64,000 nucleotides of DNA from Lichenostomus cassidix (GCA_008360975.2 CM039211.1:49412077-49476076); one strand, 5' to 3'; shown: positions 49,609 through 63,087, counted from the stretch's first letter. The notes: generated by a model not told the origin, from the letters alone. Numbers and translations: made by a program.

Positions 49609-50700
49609 TCTTCTTTCTTGCAAGACAGAAATGTTACTTTATTTGCATTGAATTGCGTACCATTATATTCAGAAATATAACCAGACCCAAGTGAGAAGAG
49701 TTGAGACACTGCTTGTCTCCAGACTGCATGGAATGGGGAACTTATGTTTATTCCCATTGCCAGCTGTATGAGAGTTGCCACTGTGGCTACTGCTATCAAC
49801 CTTGCAACGGCGTGAAGAGATCCAGCTGTCATCTGCCTTGTAGAGACAGACACAAGAGGTGCATCCAATGCTGGCTGCAGTTCCATGACATCCTGACTGT
49901 AGACTGCTGGGAGCATCCCACAGTACCTCACACAGTCCCTGTGAGTGAGTAGGGGAGTTAAGCACTGCAGTCAGTAATAGTCACAAGTAGAAAGATGGAT
50001 AGTTCTGTAACAAAGGTTCATGTTTTTCTGTCAACCCCCAGATGCCCCACCAAAAATACGAAATGTTTAGTTGGGCTTGCTGCTGGTAATCTGTTCCTAG
50101 ACCTGAGAAGAAAAGCAGTGCTCCTGATGACCTGGATTTGCAGAATTTAATCTGTTTATGATTCAAAACCAGTTGCTGATACAATAGGAAATTAAGTGTA
50201 AAAAAAAGTATTAAAATAATAACCAAATCAGAAGCAATCTTGTGTGAATTTCAGTATTGCTGTGGTGTTGCAATTTTTTGTATTTTAGTATTGAAAGCTT
50301 GGCTGTAATGCTGAGATGAGTCACTGTCCTGTGTCCCTATGCTCCCATCTATGGCATAGCTGTGTGTGGGACATGAAGCCCATCTGGAAAGCTTGGGGTT
50401 TTATTTAAAACAAGAAATCTAAAAATCCACTTAAGAACCCCCTAGTACCAAACAAAAAAACCATCTTGCAACAAGATTAGCAATATTCTTAGACTGTATA
50501 ATCTCTGGGTGTTTCTGAGGAGCTATGGAAGCTTTCACCTGGAAGTCAACTCCCCTCTGCCAAAGGCTGCCTTTGGAAGCTGGACCAGTATTTTGGCAGT
50601 TGTAGCTCTTCTGGAAAAAAGACTGATCCCAGCTTTGGCTCCAATGTCCTGAGTCAGAAAATAAGCTTTCCTAGGTCTTGTAAGCTCTTTAAGGTGGATT

Positions 50701-50942
50701 GAATATCTCCCCCACTCCTGAGAGACTGGAAAGAGCAGAAGTAAGAAAACTCATGGGTCGAGATAAAGGTGAATTAATAGGTGAAGTGAAAAATGACAAA
50801 ACCAACAAGCACAGTGAAGAAAATGGCTCAGCACCTGATGCAGTCAGACTCTGAACAGGCCCTGCCTTAGTACCTAAAACCCCCACCTTCTTCCTCTGCT
50901 CTAGCTTTTGTTGCTGACCATGATAGTGCATGGTGGTATTTA
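50701..50942 (-). mobile_element. ERVL-like LTR remnant, antisense
   Basis: This is a diverged minus-strand LTR fragment collinear with the one at 29.6 kb. Shared landmarks on the plus strand are GTAAGAAAACTCATGGGTCG, GAGATAAAGGTGAATTAATAG and, further on, CTAGCTTTTGTTGCTGACCATG, corresponding to the complement of the TATA region. Both termini are lost. Confidence 0.65.
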
Positions 50943-51513
50943 TTTTCAAGTCACTTTTTTTTGCTGACACCATTGTTGAACTTCTAGAAATAAAGGGAAT
51001 GAAGTTTGACAGAGCCTTTAGAAAGTCCAACTGCAGGAGTCTTGCTTCTGATCTTAAGGCTTGGGAACAGGAGCACACATCCTGTCATGGCTATTACAGC
51101 ACTCCAGCACACTTTCTTAACCTCAGACTGTGTCTGGTAGTTTTCCTGGTCTTCTAGAACTTGCATAGCACTTAGACAAACTTAAAAAAAAAAAGAAGCT
51201 GTTGTATGTGGCCAGTATTTTAAATAGATATAGAAGGCAAACCTTCAAGAGTATCTCAAGATAGAATTTAATGTTTGTCACAAACAAATAATTTAATGGT
51301 ATTGCTCATAATTGTTTGTATAGTGTTATTGATTTTTTCAAGCCTATCATTAGTAGCTGCAAAGCACAAATCCTAAAAGTGCATTAGGCATGGAAGATTT
51401 AAATATTTTTCAATACTAATTATGCTTTTTTACATTTACCATTTCCTAGCAACTTCTCAAATTTTAATCTTTCTGTCCACTGTTTCAATTCCATTATTTT
51501 TATATTTCAATTC

Positions 51514-51538
51514 TCTATCTATCTATCTAATCTATCTA
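51514..51538. repeat. (CTAT)n microsatellite
   Basis: About six CTAT units with one interruption. Confidence 0.85.
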
Positions 51539-52662
51539 AAACCTACTTGAACTTGTATGAGGTTATTTTGTGTTGTGTCCTACAGTGTGAATTGCTGAAT
51601 CAAATAAAAACCACATCACCTTTCAACATAACACATGAAAGACATCAAAGTTGCCCAAAAGAAATCCAGATGGAGATGGCATATTACCTACATGACCTCT
51701 TGAAAAGTAGGGATGGGCATCTTTAATCATAGTACTGTCCCAACTGCCTAAATAATTTGGCTTCACCAATTGTATTCCTGAAGACTCCCTAGTGAGAATA
51801 GTTGCTCAGCACCTAACAACCCTCTGTACCTATTAAAGCCTTTAATTATAACAAGAATCACATTTTGTCTTCAGCTTTTTGCCATAGTGTCATTGTATGT
51901 CAAGTAAGGGATTATCATGTGAAAGGAGACTTTGCCAACATTCTCATTATGTGATGAATAGCAGGACCTGATAGTATTAATCTGTTAGGAGCTGTTGAGT
52001 GGGAGATACCCATTTATTGGGTTGTGCTAATGGGTGTGGGTTCCCCACAACCATTTATAGACAGTAATCACAGGAAGGAGACAATACCAAAGCGTCCAGA
52101 TTTCCTTAAACAGTACAGACTTACTATTCAGTCCATTGAACAGTATAATACAACCATGCATTAGAACCCTACTTACCTAAAAAGTAGGGATCTTTTCTAA
52201 TAGACATTTCTGGGCTGTTACATGGCTTGTGTGTTCCCATTATAAATAAATTGCGTTAAATTGAAGGCAAATTCTGGGCCAAGGAATCAGCTTCTTGCAG
52301 AGAACCTGGAAAACACTTAGAGATTTACTTTATTTTATGTGTGTCTACTTTTTTGAGTTTCACACAGCAAGTTACATTAATTGCAGTGTTGATGCTGCTC
52401 TGACTTTCAGCCCATTCCTAACTGGAGTCTGTTTCCATGCTGATGTTAGGGGCAGCTGGGCAACTGTGAAGTTACCTGTGTCCTCATACACCTTTCAGGC
52501 ATTCCTAGAGTGCTCTGAGGATCAAATGAGTTTTTAATACAGGGCCTGCTGCTCTCCAGGGTAGCAGTAGTGTGGTGTATTCAGTGTGGTATATTCAGGG
52601 CAATATTCCAATCATGGCAGAATTAACCCATTTTCCCTTCTTGTGTTGACTATTAGTCACAA

Positions 52663-52682
52663 CCCCCCCCCCGCCCCACCCC
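52663..52682. repeat. C-rich tract, G4-capable on minus strand
   Basis: Ten C, then G, CCCC, A, CCCC. The complementary strand carries several adjacent G tracts with one-base loops. Confidence 0.85.
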
Positions 52683-54112
52683 AAGGATGACATTGAAAGG
52701 AGGGGCCGCCCTAGAATCTTTATTTCACAATTGGAAGTGAAAGAGTGGTGCTACAAGGCAGCCCTGTGTAGTGCTACCTGGACGGCTGCAGATGAGCTGG
52801 TACCTCCACCCAGGAGAATGCAGCCCGAGACTTCTGTCCCACAGAGAAGGATGATCTCACCAGTGATGGCCTCTCAGAACACCCATTGGGAGGGTTTTGC
52901 CACACCATTAGCATTTAGCTTCTACTGCCTTGTTTCACAGACAGCTTTGGTATGTCTGCAAGGACAATTTTTGCATGGACAAAACATAGATCAAAGGCTT
53001 TATTCTGTAACACTAACATTTTAAACTGCTTTTGCTGTTTTCCTGATTTTTTCATTTCTTGAGCTTATTTTAAACCTTGTGTCCTGTTCCCTTCTTACCT
53101 GAAATGGGTGACATGCTGAGTTTTCAAATTAGCAGGTGTTTTTGACACTTCAGAGAAGCTTGTGTTCATCCTAGATGACACTTTTCTTCTTCTAGTCATG
53201 GTGTTCCTCCAGGGGTCTTCCTATATGTCAGAGTAAGTCATGGTGACTTAGTGGTAGAATGTGAATGGCATCTTGTCACTATTGGATTTTCCAGGCTTGC
53301 TGCCTTTCTTGGAGCTGCACCACAGCTGACAATATATACATGTTTACTTTCTAAGAGATGGGTTTAGGAAAAGCTGTGGTCAGGGATCACTGTGTTCACA
53401 AATTATGTTTTATAGTTTTTTTATTTTATTTCTGGCTTCCCTCTGCTATTAAATATGTTGGAATTTACATCTGTCACTTCCAATGTTTTTGTTGGTGTTA
53501 CTTTTAAGCAGATGGACATCTATCTCTCAGTGATTGTTACTTTAATCTAAGAAATAATCAAATTATATTTAGACCAAAGTCCTTGCTGAACCCCACCAAA
53601 TCTTACTCCTATTTTTCTGACTCAGTTGCAAAGATGGGACACTCTGAGAAAACACTAGGGCAATATTAGTCCGTTTGTTCTTTGTTAGCTAGTTTAGACA
53701 GCTTGTCTGGTTGTTGGGTGGCGAATTGGACACAATAAAACATTGTATCAATTATCATTGAGAGTGAAGAAAGAAAGAGAAGGAAAAGGCATTTTCAACC
53801 CAGCAGAGACAGTTCTTAAATTAGCTGAGATGTGGCTTCTGTGGATCTGCCTTGCTGTAGTCCTATGACAACAGTCACTGTTTTGTAAATGGAGTTACTG
53901 GACAGATATTGCCCACCTTTTGTGGTCAGATCACAAACTGGCCACATAAAGCTTGGAATCAGAGTTGCGACAGCTGATGATAACAAACAGATTCGCTGAT
54001 GAGTTTGATTTTTTTTTTCAGTTTTTAGTGCAGAGGTTTAGACTCTCAATATTCTCACCAAATAGTTAATTAAATCTTGAGAATTTTTTGAGATCCTGTG
54101 AAATAGGAGAAC

Positions 54113-54534
54113 CACAGAATCATAGAACTTGATGAGTTGGAAGGGAACCACGAGGATCATAGAGTCCAGCTCCTGGCCCTGCACAGGACACCCCAAGAAT
54201 CACACCATGTGCCCGAGGACATTGTCCAAACACCCCTTGAACTCTGTCAGGCTGGACCTGTGACCATTTCCCTGGGGAGCCTCTTCTGGTGCTCAACCAC
54301 CCTCTGGGTGAAAAGTCATTTCCTGATATCCAATCTAAACCTCTCCTGTCTTGGCTTTGTGCCACTTGCTGGAGTCCTGTCACTGGTCATGAGAGTGAAG
54401 AGATCAGGACCTACCCCTCCACTTCCCCTTGTGAGGATGCTGAAGACCACAATGAGATCTCCTGTCAGTCTCCCCTTCTCCAGGCTGAACAAACCAAGTG
54501 TCTTCAGTTGCTCCTCTTGTGTCTTCCCCTCTAG
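54113..54534 (-). mobile_element. CR1-J-like LINE 3' end copy, antisense
   Basis: Minus-strand CR1 3' end of about 420 bp. The plus strand begins CACAGAATCATAGAACTTGAT, the complement of the octamer tail, and continues with CAGCTCCTGGCCCTGCACAGG and CTCCCCTTCTCCAGGCTGAAC. It is close to the copies at 9.3 and 35.1 kb. Open frames across it on both strands are not genes. Confidence 0.9.
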
Positions 54535-54766
54535 AAGAACAGGGAAGTACAAGCAATCTCAGTCTTTCAGCTCTATTTGTATTTCCACATTCGTGATGAC
54601 ATTTAAATTGTTACTGTTTTCAAATGTTAGTCTTTTCCAGTGCAAAATTAAGGTGTAATACTCTTCTTCTGGTTCAAAATCCACTCCCACCAAAGTTTCT
54701 ACATAAAATTCATCATGGCATGCAGGCAAGGCTACTTTATTGACATAAACTTCAAATGAGCAGTTA

Positions 54767-54785
54767 AAACAAACAAACAAACAAA
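54767..54785. repeat. (AAAC)n microsatellite
   Basis: About five AAAC units. Confidence 0.85.
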
Positions 54786-57700
54786 TGAACCAGCCCAAAC
54801 CAAACAACTGACAATCCACATCATATTTCTTAACCTTTTTCTTTTTTGGAAGTTGACTGACAAGGAATTATGTTCCCTGATGCTGCTTTTGCCAGCAGAT
54901 GGCATTCTCAGTGCCCATGCTCACTGCCATGCAGTAAATGACCACATTCTGAAGTCAGTATGAATACTTCTGTATGTTTTTATGTCTTAGTTCTTAATGT
55001 GAGACACACATTTCTGTTTTGTTCTGAGATCTTGCTTGGAGTTTAAATTTCAGAGACTTCAGCTCTGTTGACTGTGAAAGATGAATCCCTCAATGTGAAA
55101 TGAGCTCAGCAAACTTCAGATCTCTCACTGTGAGTAGAGGAAAAACAGAGCTTTTGCTTGCTGGTCAAGCTTGCTGCTTGACCAGCTCATGCAGGTCAAG
55201 AACTTTGTCAGGTTGAAGATCACAGATAGTGATAATTTTATGAAAATGTTTAACATTAATTTTGCAGAGCTAGTAGGGAGAAAAGATGATCACACATTCA
55301 GCTAGATTTGTGCATAAATTAACACATCTCTAGATATAGATAAGAAAAGCAGCCTTACAGATCATGTATTCTCTGTATTTTCTGGATATCTCCAATAGGC
55401 CTGAGCTTCTCCTGTTTAGACACTGCAATATAAACCACACCAAGACCAAGAGTAGCGCTTCTCTCTCTGTTAGAGCACAGCATTGAATAAAAGACCTGAG
55501 ACCTAAGTAGAGTCTGACTCACTTGTCAAGTTTAGTATATATCAGGTTTTTTCCATGTCTCAGTCTGTGCTATGACTGTCTGTTAGGAATATAGGAGTAC
55601 AGTAGCAGGTAGTTTGACAAAACAGTTCAGTACTTTCTGTCTAAAAATACTTGTATGTGTTCATACATGTTAAATCCCAGTGAGGAATTTTTCCTTTCTC
55701 AGATGGAAAAGAAAATCACAGCTTTCTAAGTGACTGTAGTGCACATGATATATCATAAATCAAGAGACCTGTGGACAACCCATGATCTGGATTATTCAAT
55801 TGCAGTAATGGCATTTAAATTTTTTTGTCTTGCTTCAGCTTTCCATTAAGGCCAAGTGTGCCAGTAGGGAATCTAATGTCAGTGATTTAAGCAGTGTGAT
55901 CTTCATTAAAATTCAATATGAGGCCACCAAGTCTCTTCAAGTAAGCTAGTAAACTACTAGCCAGATGTTAATGTAAACACTAAAGGGATCACTCAAATTG
56001 ATTTGAAAATAACAGTAATAAAGATGAAAAGCTGAGATTAGCCATTCGTGAAATTGTATAACTCCTTCAGATTTCTGAGCTGTATAAAAAAACAGGAACA
56101 GATGAGGACCTTTTTATTAAACAACACCTGCATACATCTGCATGGGCAAAATCTCTTCATATATGCAAATACTGGTAAATGGACAATCAAATACTTTTCA
56201 TCTCATTTAATTGTGGTGGAGTAGCAGGGCTCTGAATGCTTATTGAAAGCAGCTGTTTGTTACCACTCATCTGAAGAAAACACAACCCAAACAACAAACA
56301 GAAAACCAGAAAATGCCCAAAACCATAGCCAGCAGTTTATCTTACATTGTGACTACTAAAAAGCACTTTGACAAATTCTGCTTTGAATGAGTGTAAATTA
56401 TGAGGAATTTTACTGAAAACAAGCAGGTCTCTCCAGATCTACCCTGTTACATGTTACGGCAGCATTGGAGCACTGTTGAAGAACTACAATTTGTAGATCA
56501 CATCTGTATAGAGTTTGAAAGAAATGTCTGTGGGAACTATGGTTTGTAACAGGTTTCTACATATAGTAACATGCAACATTGCTGGGTTGCTGTGGCACCA
56601 CAGGAAATAAAGCATAGCAATTCTCTTCTGTGGTTTCCTTGCAAGTCTGCATCGTGCTGGAGTTGGGAATAAATTGACTTCCATTAGACTTAACCTCTGT
56701 AGGAAGCTAAGTGTCTCCACAAAGTGTAAGCCAAGCTAGTGAAATACTGGCTCCCATCTTTAACAAAGCTCCTTGACAAGTGGGAGTGCAATGCTTTTAA
56801 GTGTTGCTGCAGGGCTGTGGTAGTGTGTGTTTTGTGATTGCTAAAACATTTTTGCCAGTCCTAAATCCAGGAATTCTTATAAGCTAAAAGTTAAAATGTC
56901 ATGGGGAAAAGAAGTAAAGGACATCTTGTTTACCCTTCCGAGTTTGGCTTAGTGACTGACACTACCTTCAAATCTTGAAAAAAGAGAAGTGGCAAGGAGC
57001 AGTTTTTTGCCTTTTGTCACCTATGTTGTGCCATCCCCTTCTCTGCATGGCTGCTTATCTCAAAGCTGTGGGTTAATTAGAAGAATTTGAGGCTGAGCAT
57101 GTGGAAGGGAATTTAAATTGTATCTGTATGGATTAAGATCTGGTGGAGTTCATTAGCATGCAGGCGCTGTTTCTGTGCCTTTCTTCCTCTTCCCAGAGCT
57201 TGCAACTTCTAGGCATTTCCACACTCCCTCAGATCTGCTGTGCCTTATGGGCCTGGCCCACATTTTCATATTAACACAGTTTAATTAGGCAAGGAGAGAT
57301 TGCTGTGACTCCAGAATGATCTGTGGTTATGATAGATCAATATTTATTACAGAGATTTTTTTCTAAAAAATAACTGCTCTGTTGGATAGGTTTGCTTATT
57401 CAGAGGCCCTGCAGCCATTTAAGAAACAATTAAATCCTCTCTGGTGTGAAGTGGAATATTAAAAAGGATTAACACTGACTGACCGTGTATTCTCTCTAGT
57501 TTCATCTGCATTCCTGTGCTTTGCTGTTCCTGTCTGATACATAGGTTTGATACAGGGAGCTGGGTTCAGGGACTGCTGCCCATTCCTTGCAGCACTGCAG
57601 AGCCTACTGGGAGGATGTCAAATGGGTCAAGGCATTGGCTAAAAATTATCAAGCCCAAATGTAGGTATGTAGCTGTACAGTAATTTGCAACCACTGTGCT

Positions 57701-58414
57701 GGGAAGAAGTTTCTATAGCTTAATTCTGTTAAATTTGTTCTGACTATCCAAATTTGATGAAAGGTGAGTGTGACACGGTCTAGTATCCTAAACACTTATA
57801 TGAGTGACCAAGTTTACAGAGGCCATCCAGTAAATGTGACATGAGGAGAATTTGCATGACATCACTGATTTTCTTTTTGTGATTTTTCTTTCGTGTTCTC
57901 TACAGGGGAAGCAGTTTTCCCTTTTCAGAGCACCTTGGAACAGTATGCAAATTCTGCTCATTTATGAATGTTCAAAGAGGTTTTGAAACAGAAGCCATAA
58001 ATCAGAACATCTTAAAAAGTCAGACTGAAAGACTTAATGTTTAGTGCATTTTCCTTATGTATGGCTTTATTTAAAGTATGTTTATAATAGCATATACTAT
58101 AAATACTTCTGGTTTTAAATTTGCATTTCTCAGGTTAATGTCTTATGAACTATGCAGTAATGTAACTTTGTGGAAGTGTAGCCATCCCCAAAAAATACAG
58201 TGAAGACCACAATCACGAAGTTAAAAAGTATGCTCAAACTGGCAGATACATCTGATTTGACTAGTTCAGCATGAATGAATCTCTCTTTTCTCTGCTGGAA
58301 CCTTCAAATATAAACCGAATTTGCAGCAAGTTTTCTATGTAAAATTGTTCCTTTTGGAAACGTCAGAATTTTGCACTTGATACTAATGAAAATGAAGGCA
58401 GGGTCAACCCCTCC

Positions 58415-58530
58415 ATTGTTTATTTCTCTTCTCCATAGGTAAGTATGTTTTGTTTAAGCTAAGAAAGAATACTTATGTACCTGTACAACTTAGAAGTATC
58501 ATCAGCCATAGGTCTGTTCATTGACATCTA
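58415..58530 (+). promoter_or_regulatory. Candidate recursive splice site and RS-exon
   Basis: A pyrimidine-rich tract (about 58409-58434) leads to ATAG (58435-58438), immediately followed by GTAAGTATG (58439-58447). A 3' splice site abutting a consensus 5' splice site is the recursive-splicing motif known from long vertebrate neuronal introns. A possible downstream donor (CTA/GTAAAA at 58531) would define a 92-bp RS-exon. Joined to exon 2 it would meet an in-frame TGA at 58522-58524, as known RS-exons usually do. Confidence 0.5.
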
Positions 58531-61500
58531 GTAAAAGTTCTCCTTTTAGTGTAATTCCCTTAGAAAATTAAGTCTGCCAAACTTAAAATGTATCACGGTT
58601 CATACAGAAAAAAACTAAAATCCTGCAACTCTGCATACACGACACCAGAAACTTCCAGTGGAAATCTAAAGGCAATGTTTATATTTCTTTTGTCAAGAGA
58701 AAATACTAAAAGTCATGAGATTTCTGTTGCCCAAGAAGGAGGAAATAAATACTGTGGTGTTTTAGTCTTTGAGGGGGAAAATGCAACTATGTTATTATCA
58801 TGATTTTTAAGCATCTCCCTGTCTTATTTTTTTCAAATTATGACAATGATTCTAAAAGTCTACTTGAGATGTGTTAATTTAATACTGGGAGGGTGAAATG
58901 TCTCACCAGTGCCAACACTTTGTCATTATAATGAAGTACAGTTCACAACTGCTTGCAATTACACAGCCTGTGTGGAATCAGCAAGATTTCCAAAGGAAGT
59001 CTATCACATCTAAAATAACACTTTCTTCATTGCACAGTCTTAATTTTACCTGACATTTTGCCAGCCAGGGCACAAACTTTCTGCAGGAAGCAGGAGAGTA
59101 TCCCTGGTCTCCTTTAGACAAAAGAAGGTAGAAAACTAAGTTATTATAAATCTCCTTCTAATTATGCTAATGAAATACTGCATCATGTAGATTGACCTGC
59201 TGTAGATCTCAGATATTTCTTTTATTGTTTTAGCAATTTGCTCCATTTGTTATGCATGAAAAATGTTTTTGGTAACTCATGTTGATCATATTTGCTAATG
59301 AACCAGTGCCTACAATTGTTGCACCTAAGCATATATCTTCAGAACATACAATGTTAGACAGTTGCTAATGAGCTCAGCAGTAGCTGAAGACACTAATTAA
59401 TTTAATCAGGATTATTTTGCCTGCCAAAGTATAGGAGGATGGATGCTGCCACTGGAAAATACGGGAGCATTTAACCTGTGGCTGTGTATTTAAAGAAGAA
59501 AGTTGGTTGTCAGTCTGTTTCAGAAACACTGGAAATGCAAAATGTTTTCTTAGTTGTAAAAGCAGTAGATATTTACTACCTTACTCAGATCAATTTATTA
59601 TGAAGCTGCATGATGCTCTGTACTGTGAATCTTAATAATGCCCAGAGGCCTTCACATAAAAATTGCTCATTTAATTTTCACTGGCTTACTTTTCTCATTT
59701 AAACAACAGTAATGTGAAGTGCAGAGCCTAAAATACAAGGGTCCTTTCCCAGTATTCTTAACCTAATTTTGAAATATTAATATTTTTGAAATGCAGCTTC
59801 AAATTTCAAAGATCAGTTTAATTTTATTTTTGATGGCCTTATGTGGAAAGCTGAATATTGTTATTAGTTCCTTAGACCAGACAAAGCAGTGTCCTTATCA
59901 CCAAAGGATATAGGACATTTTTAGAGGAAAACTTGAATCCAGCAGCTTGAAAGAAAGAGGGCAGTAAACACAACTTGTGCTACATCAGTGATTTCCATTG
60001 TCAAAAAACAGGGAGGCAGCATAACATTTAGATCTATGTGGTTGGAAACCAGATACATTAAAGATGTACTTTGTCATTGAGATAGATATTGCTAATGGAA
60101 TTGCCTGTGAGAGCACTGTCTGCCAGATAATGAACAGATCAGCTCTAGCACAGCCTCTCAGGCTGCAGACACCACGCTCTAAGGCAGAGTAGGAGTGCTA
60201 GTGACAGCAGTTCTCAGGGGAGGAATGATAGACACTGTGGAATATATCAAGGTGGAGATCAGTGGTAAACAGACAGACTAGATGGCTTTTACTCACCTTC
60301 TATGCAATGTCTGGATGTCCCCTTTGGCTATAAAAGAATAAAATGTTACACTGTTACTGTTATGTCATTCATTTCTGCATGGGCTGAATGTCCTTCAATT
60401 CCTTAAGATTTAATTATGTCCAGTTTTTGTGGCTGCTGCTGGAAGAATCCCAAAAGAGGGAGAGAGGCATTTTTTAGCTTTTCCCTTCGTTTTTTGCCCT
60501 TTAGTGTGCTCTTTCCATCAAAATGCGTACAGGCACCAATCTGTGGGGCTGGAGCTGTGGCCTGCTCACGTATCTTCTGACAGGTTCATGCATTGGATGA
60601 GAATGGCCATCCATCCAAATGGGGATGGCCAGAAACCCGCTCAGTTTTCACAGCTACCAGCTGCTTTCTTGGCTCTCTCAGTGAGAAGTACAGAACACAG
60701 AAGCCAAAGCAGACACAGGCGTTAAAATGAAAACCAAGTTTGCCCACTGCTTCTCTACATTTTCTGATTAGAAATCATCCAGGTAAGGCTGAAAGAGAAG
60801 AGCTCCAGAATCACTCTGGATGTTGCAAAAAAGGCTTGGATTTGTTTCTTGTACAGCTTTGTTTTGAGATAGGTTTTAGAGAAAGACCACTGCAAAGTGT
60901 TGGACTTGGTACCTCCATCCACCTTGCAGCCAGCCCTGCAAGAGAATTGGTCTAATGCTGACTGAAGAGGAGGAGAAGCAGGTGATGGGGGAGACTAGAG
61001 GAAGCTCTCTTTTCCCTGGTGTTACTCAAAGGCTCACTGAGTGGGCTTCATGCATTACTAGCAAAAATGTTTTGTTGGTTGTATCAAAGTGCAGTGTAAC
61101 TAGTATTGCCTTAATTTTACCTTTTTTCTTTTTTGAAAAAAAAAACCAGTAAAAAAATTCAGTCTAGACCTTTAAAAAGCCTTATATCAGTTATTTATTA
61201 TATAAAGTTATTTTCTTATATCAGCCTAAAGGAAGTCTTGCTATTTCCAAACTAATATATTTTTCCCCTGAAGGCAATACTTATTAATAGCTGATGTGGA
61301 AGTTCAGACCTGGAAATAGCTTTTGTGTTCCTGTGGAAAAAAAAAAACTGTTGTATGCACTCTTCAAACATCATTTTTAGGTTAATCAGTACTAAAGGAG
61401 AATTCTTGCAAAGCTTAAACCTTGAAAATTTTACCAGGTGAGTGGCTCTTCACTTGTCAGACAACCTGTTCAGATGAGTCATCAGCATAAAAATATTTGA

Positions 61501-63087
61501 GGATAGAAAGAGGTTCATAATTATTGTGTTTCTTTAGTGTTGTTTTTTTGTTATCTCATTCCTTTTCTAACAGGTCCCTTCTACTGTATGTACCTGATAA
61601 CTGTGGATAAATTTCAGCAAATCTTGACATGGTCACATACTTCAGAACTTTAAATAGTCTGTTTAATTGCAAAGAAATCTGCATTTGTTAACAAAGTAAT
61701 AAAGTGCAGAAAAATCAAATCAGTCCCCAAGTGGGAGACCATATGTGCACAGGAATGCTTACTCTGCATGAATAGTTAGGAGTTTATATGTGTATGTATA
61801 ATATGCATAAATGATATGGAGGCCAAATTTGACACAAGACCCTTTTGAAAAATTGTTTTAGTATTAAATTTTCTGCCTCTTTAATGAAACATGAGAGATG
61901 AGAAGACAGGCCTTTCCCTTGGGCCTTATTTACAAAGATTTCCATTCTGAATGTCTGTAGAAAGATGGCTGTGAAAATTTTCGTTTATATCAGAGGAACT
62001 CATATGGTCCATGTATAATCAAATATAACTAGTCAGTGCTGATGCAAACCATCATATCTACAGATAATTCTGCTGCTGTCACATTGGTTCTATGGCCCAT
62101 ATGGCTATGTGGACCACAGTGCAGTGCAGACTAACAGAAATTAAGGCATACAGGAGAGCTGACTCCCCCCATGGAGCATCCAGGAGTGCCCTTGTTCTGG
62201 ACACATGGGTCAGGGAGTCAAAGAGTCCATGGTGTATGTTTGACCTCTTGGGAACTCTTGTTCCCTTCCTTGAACTTGCTCATTTATTTCTTTTGTTATT
62301 CCACATATGTTGTGGGTTTCCCATTTAGTTAGACTCCAAGTCCATCAGTACAGGAAATACATAATTTTCATAAAAGAAAAGACCACTGGATTGCTGTAAA
62401 GGCCAGAACTAGATGATTCACAGGAAAAATTTAAGCTGAGAGAGGTAATTTAAAATGAGACTTTGTGTTTTACTATATTTATAGAAGAAACAAAAACAAT
62501 TTGAGCACTAGAAATGTAACTGAAATGCAATGTTTTTCTGAACTTTAATTATTGATATCAAAACAGTACAATAAACTTTTAACTTCCCTTACTTTTTTCC
62601 TAAGGGAAGAAAATTACTATAGTCAAATTATAAAACACTTAGAACAAGTAGCTTGTGAAAAAACCCTGGGAATGTCTTAATTGTTTCTATACTCCTGGGC
62701 CATTCCTGTGATATGGTTATGACCTAGATTTGACAGGGATGCTACAAATGATCTTATATTGTCAGATGAATTCTGAGTAGAAATGTAACCAGATCCCAGG
62801 AGGAAATAGAAGAAAACTTTTTTTTGGTCAGGAAATTATGTTATGTTATGTTTGTATCCATTCTGTCTATTTCCTTTGCCATGGATCCAGATGTTGTCTT
62901 GTACTTGTTCCTACTCCACACAGAAAGCAGGGGTGGCAGCTCATGATAGGCCTACTCGCAGGCCTTACTTAAACTATTTAATGTATTGTTATACATTAGA
63001 AGATTTTTTTTTTTTAGAAGAATCATGCAGAAGTATGATAGTGAACATGAGAAAACAATGCAAGAAACTGAGCTGCTCCTCATCAGA
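58531..63087. other. Intron 2 sequence, mostly unremarkable
   Basis: Contains the TGCTAATGA cluster (59165-59371) and a possible 11-nt microexon (60772-60782). Open frames of up to 98 codons near 60.4-61.1 kb have no family resemblance. No repeat family is recognised. Confidence 0.5.

Noticed and set aside
54137..54658. 173-codon plus-strand open frame
   Set aside because: It is the antisense of a CR1-J 3' end, which explains the sequence completely.
57756..57772. AAAG/GTGAGT donor-like site considered as a second recursive-splice site
   Set aside because: The upstream 25 bases are not pyrimidine-rich, so there is no functional 3' splice site.
61424..61447. CCAG/GTGAGT considered as a recursive-splice site
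   Set aside because: Only a short TTTTACC precedes the AG, too weak a pyrimidine tract compared with 58.44 kb.
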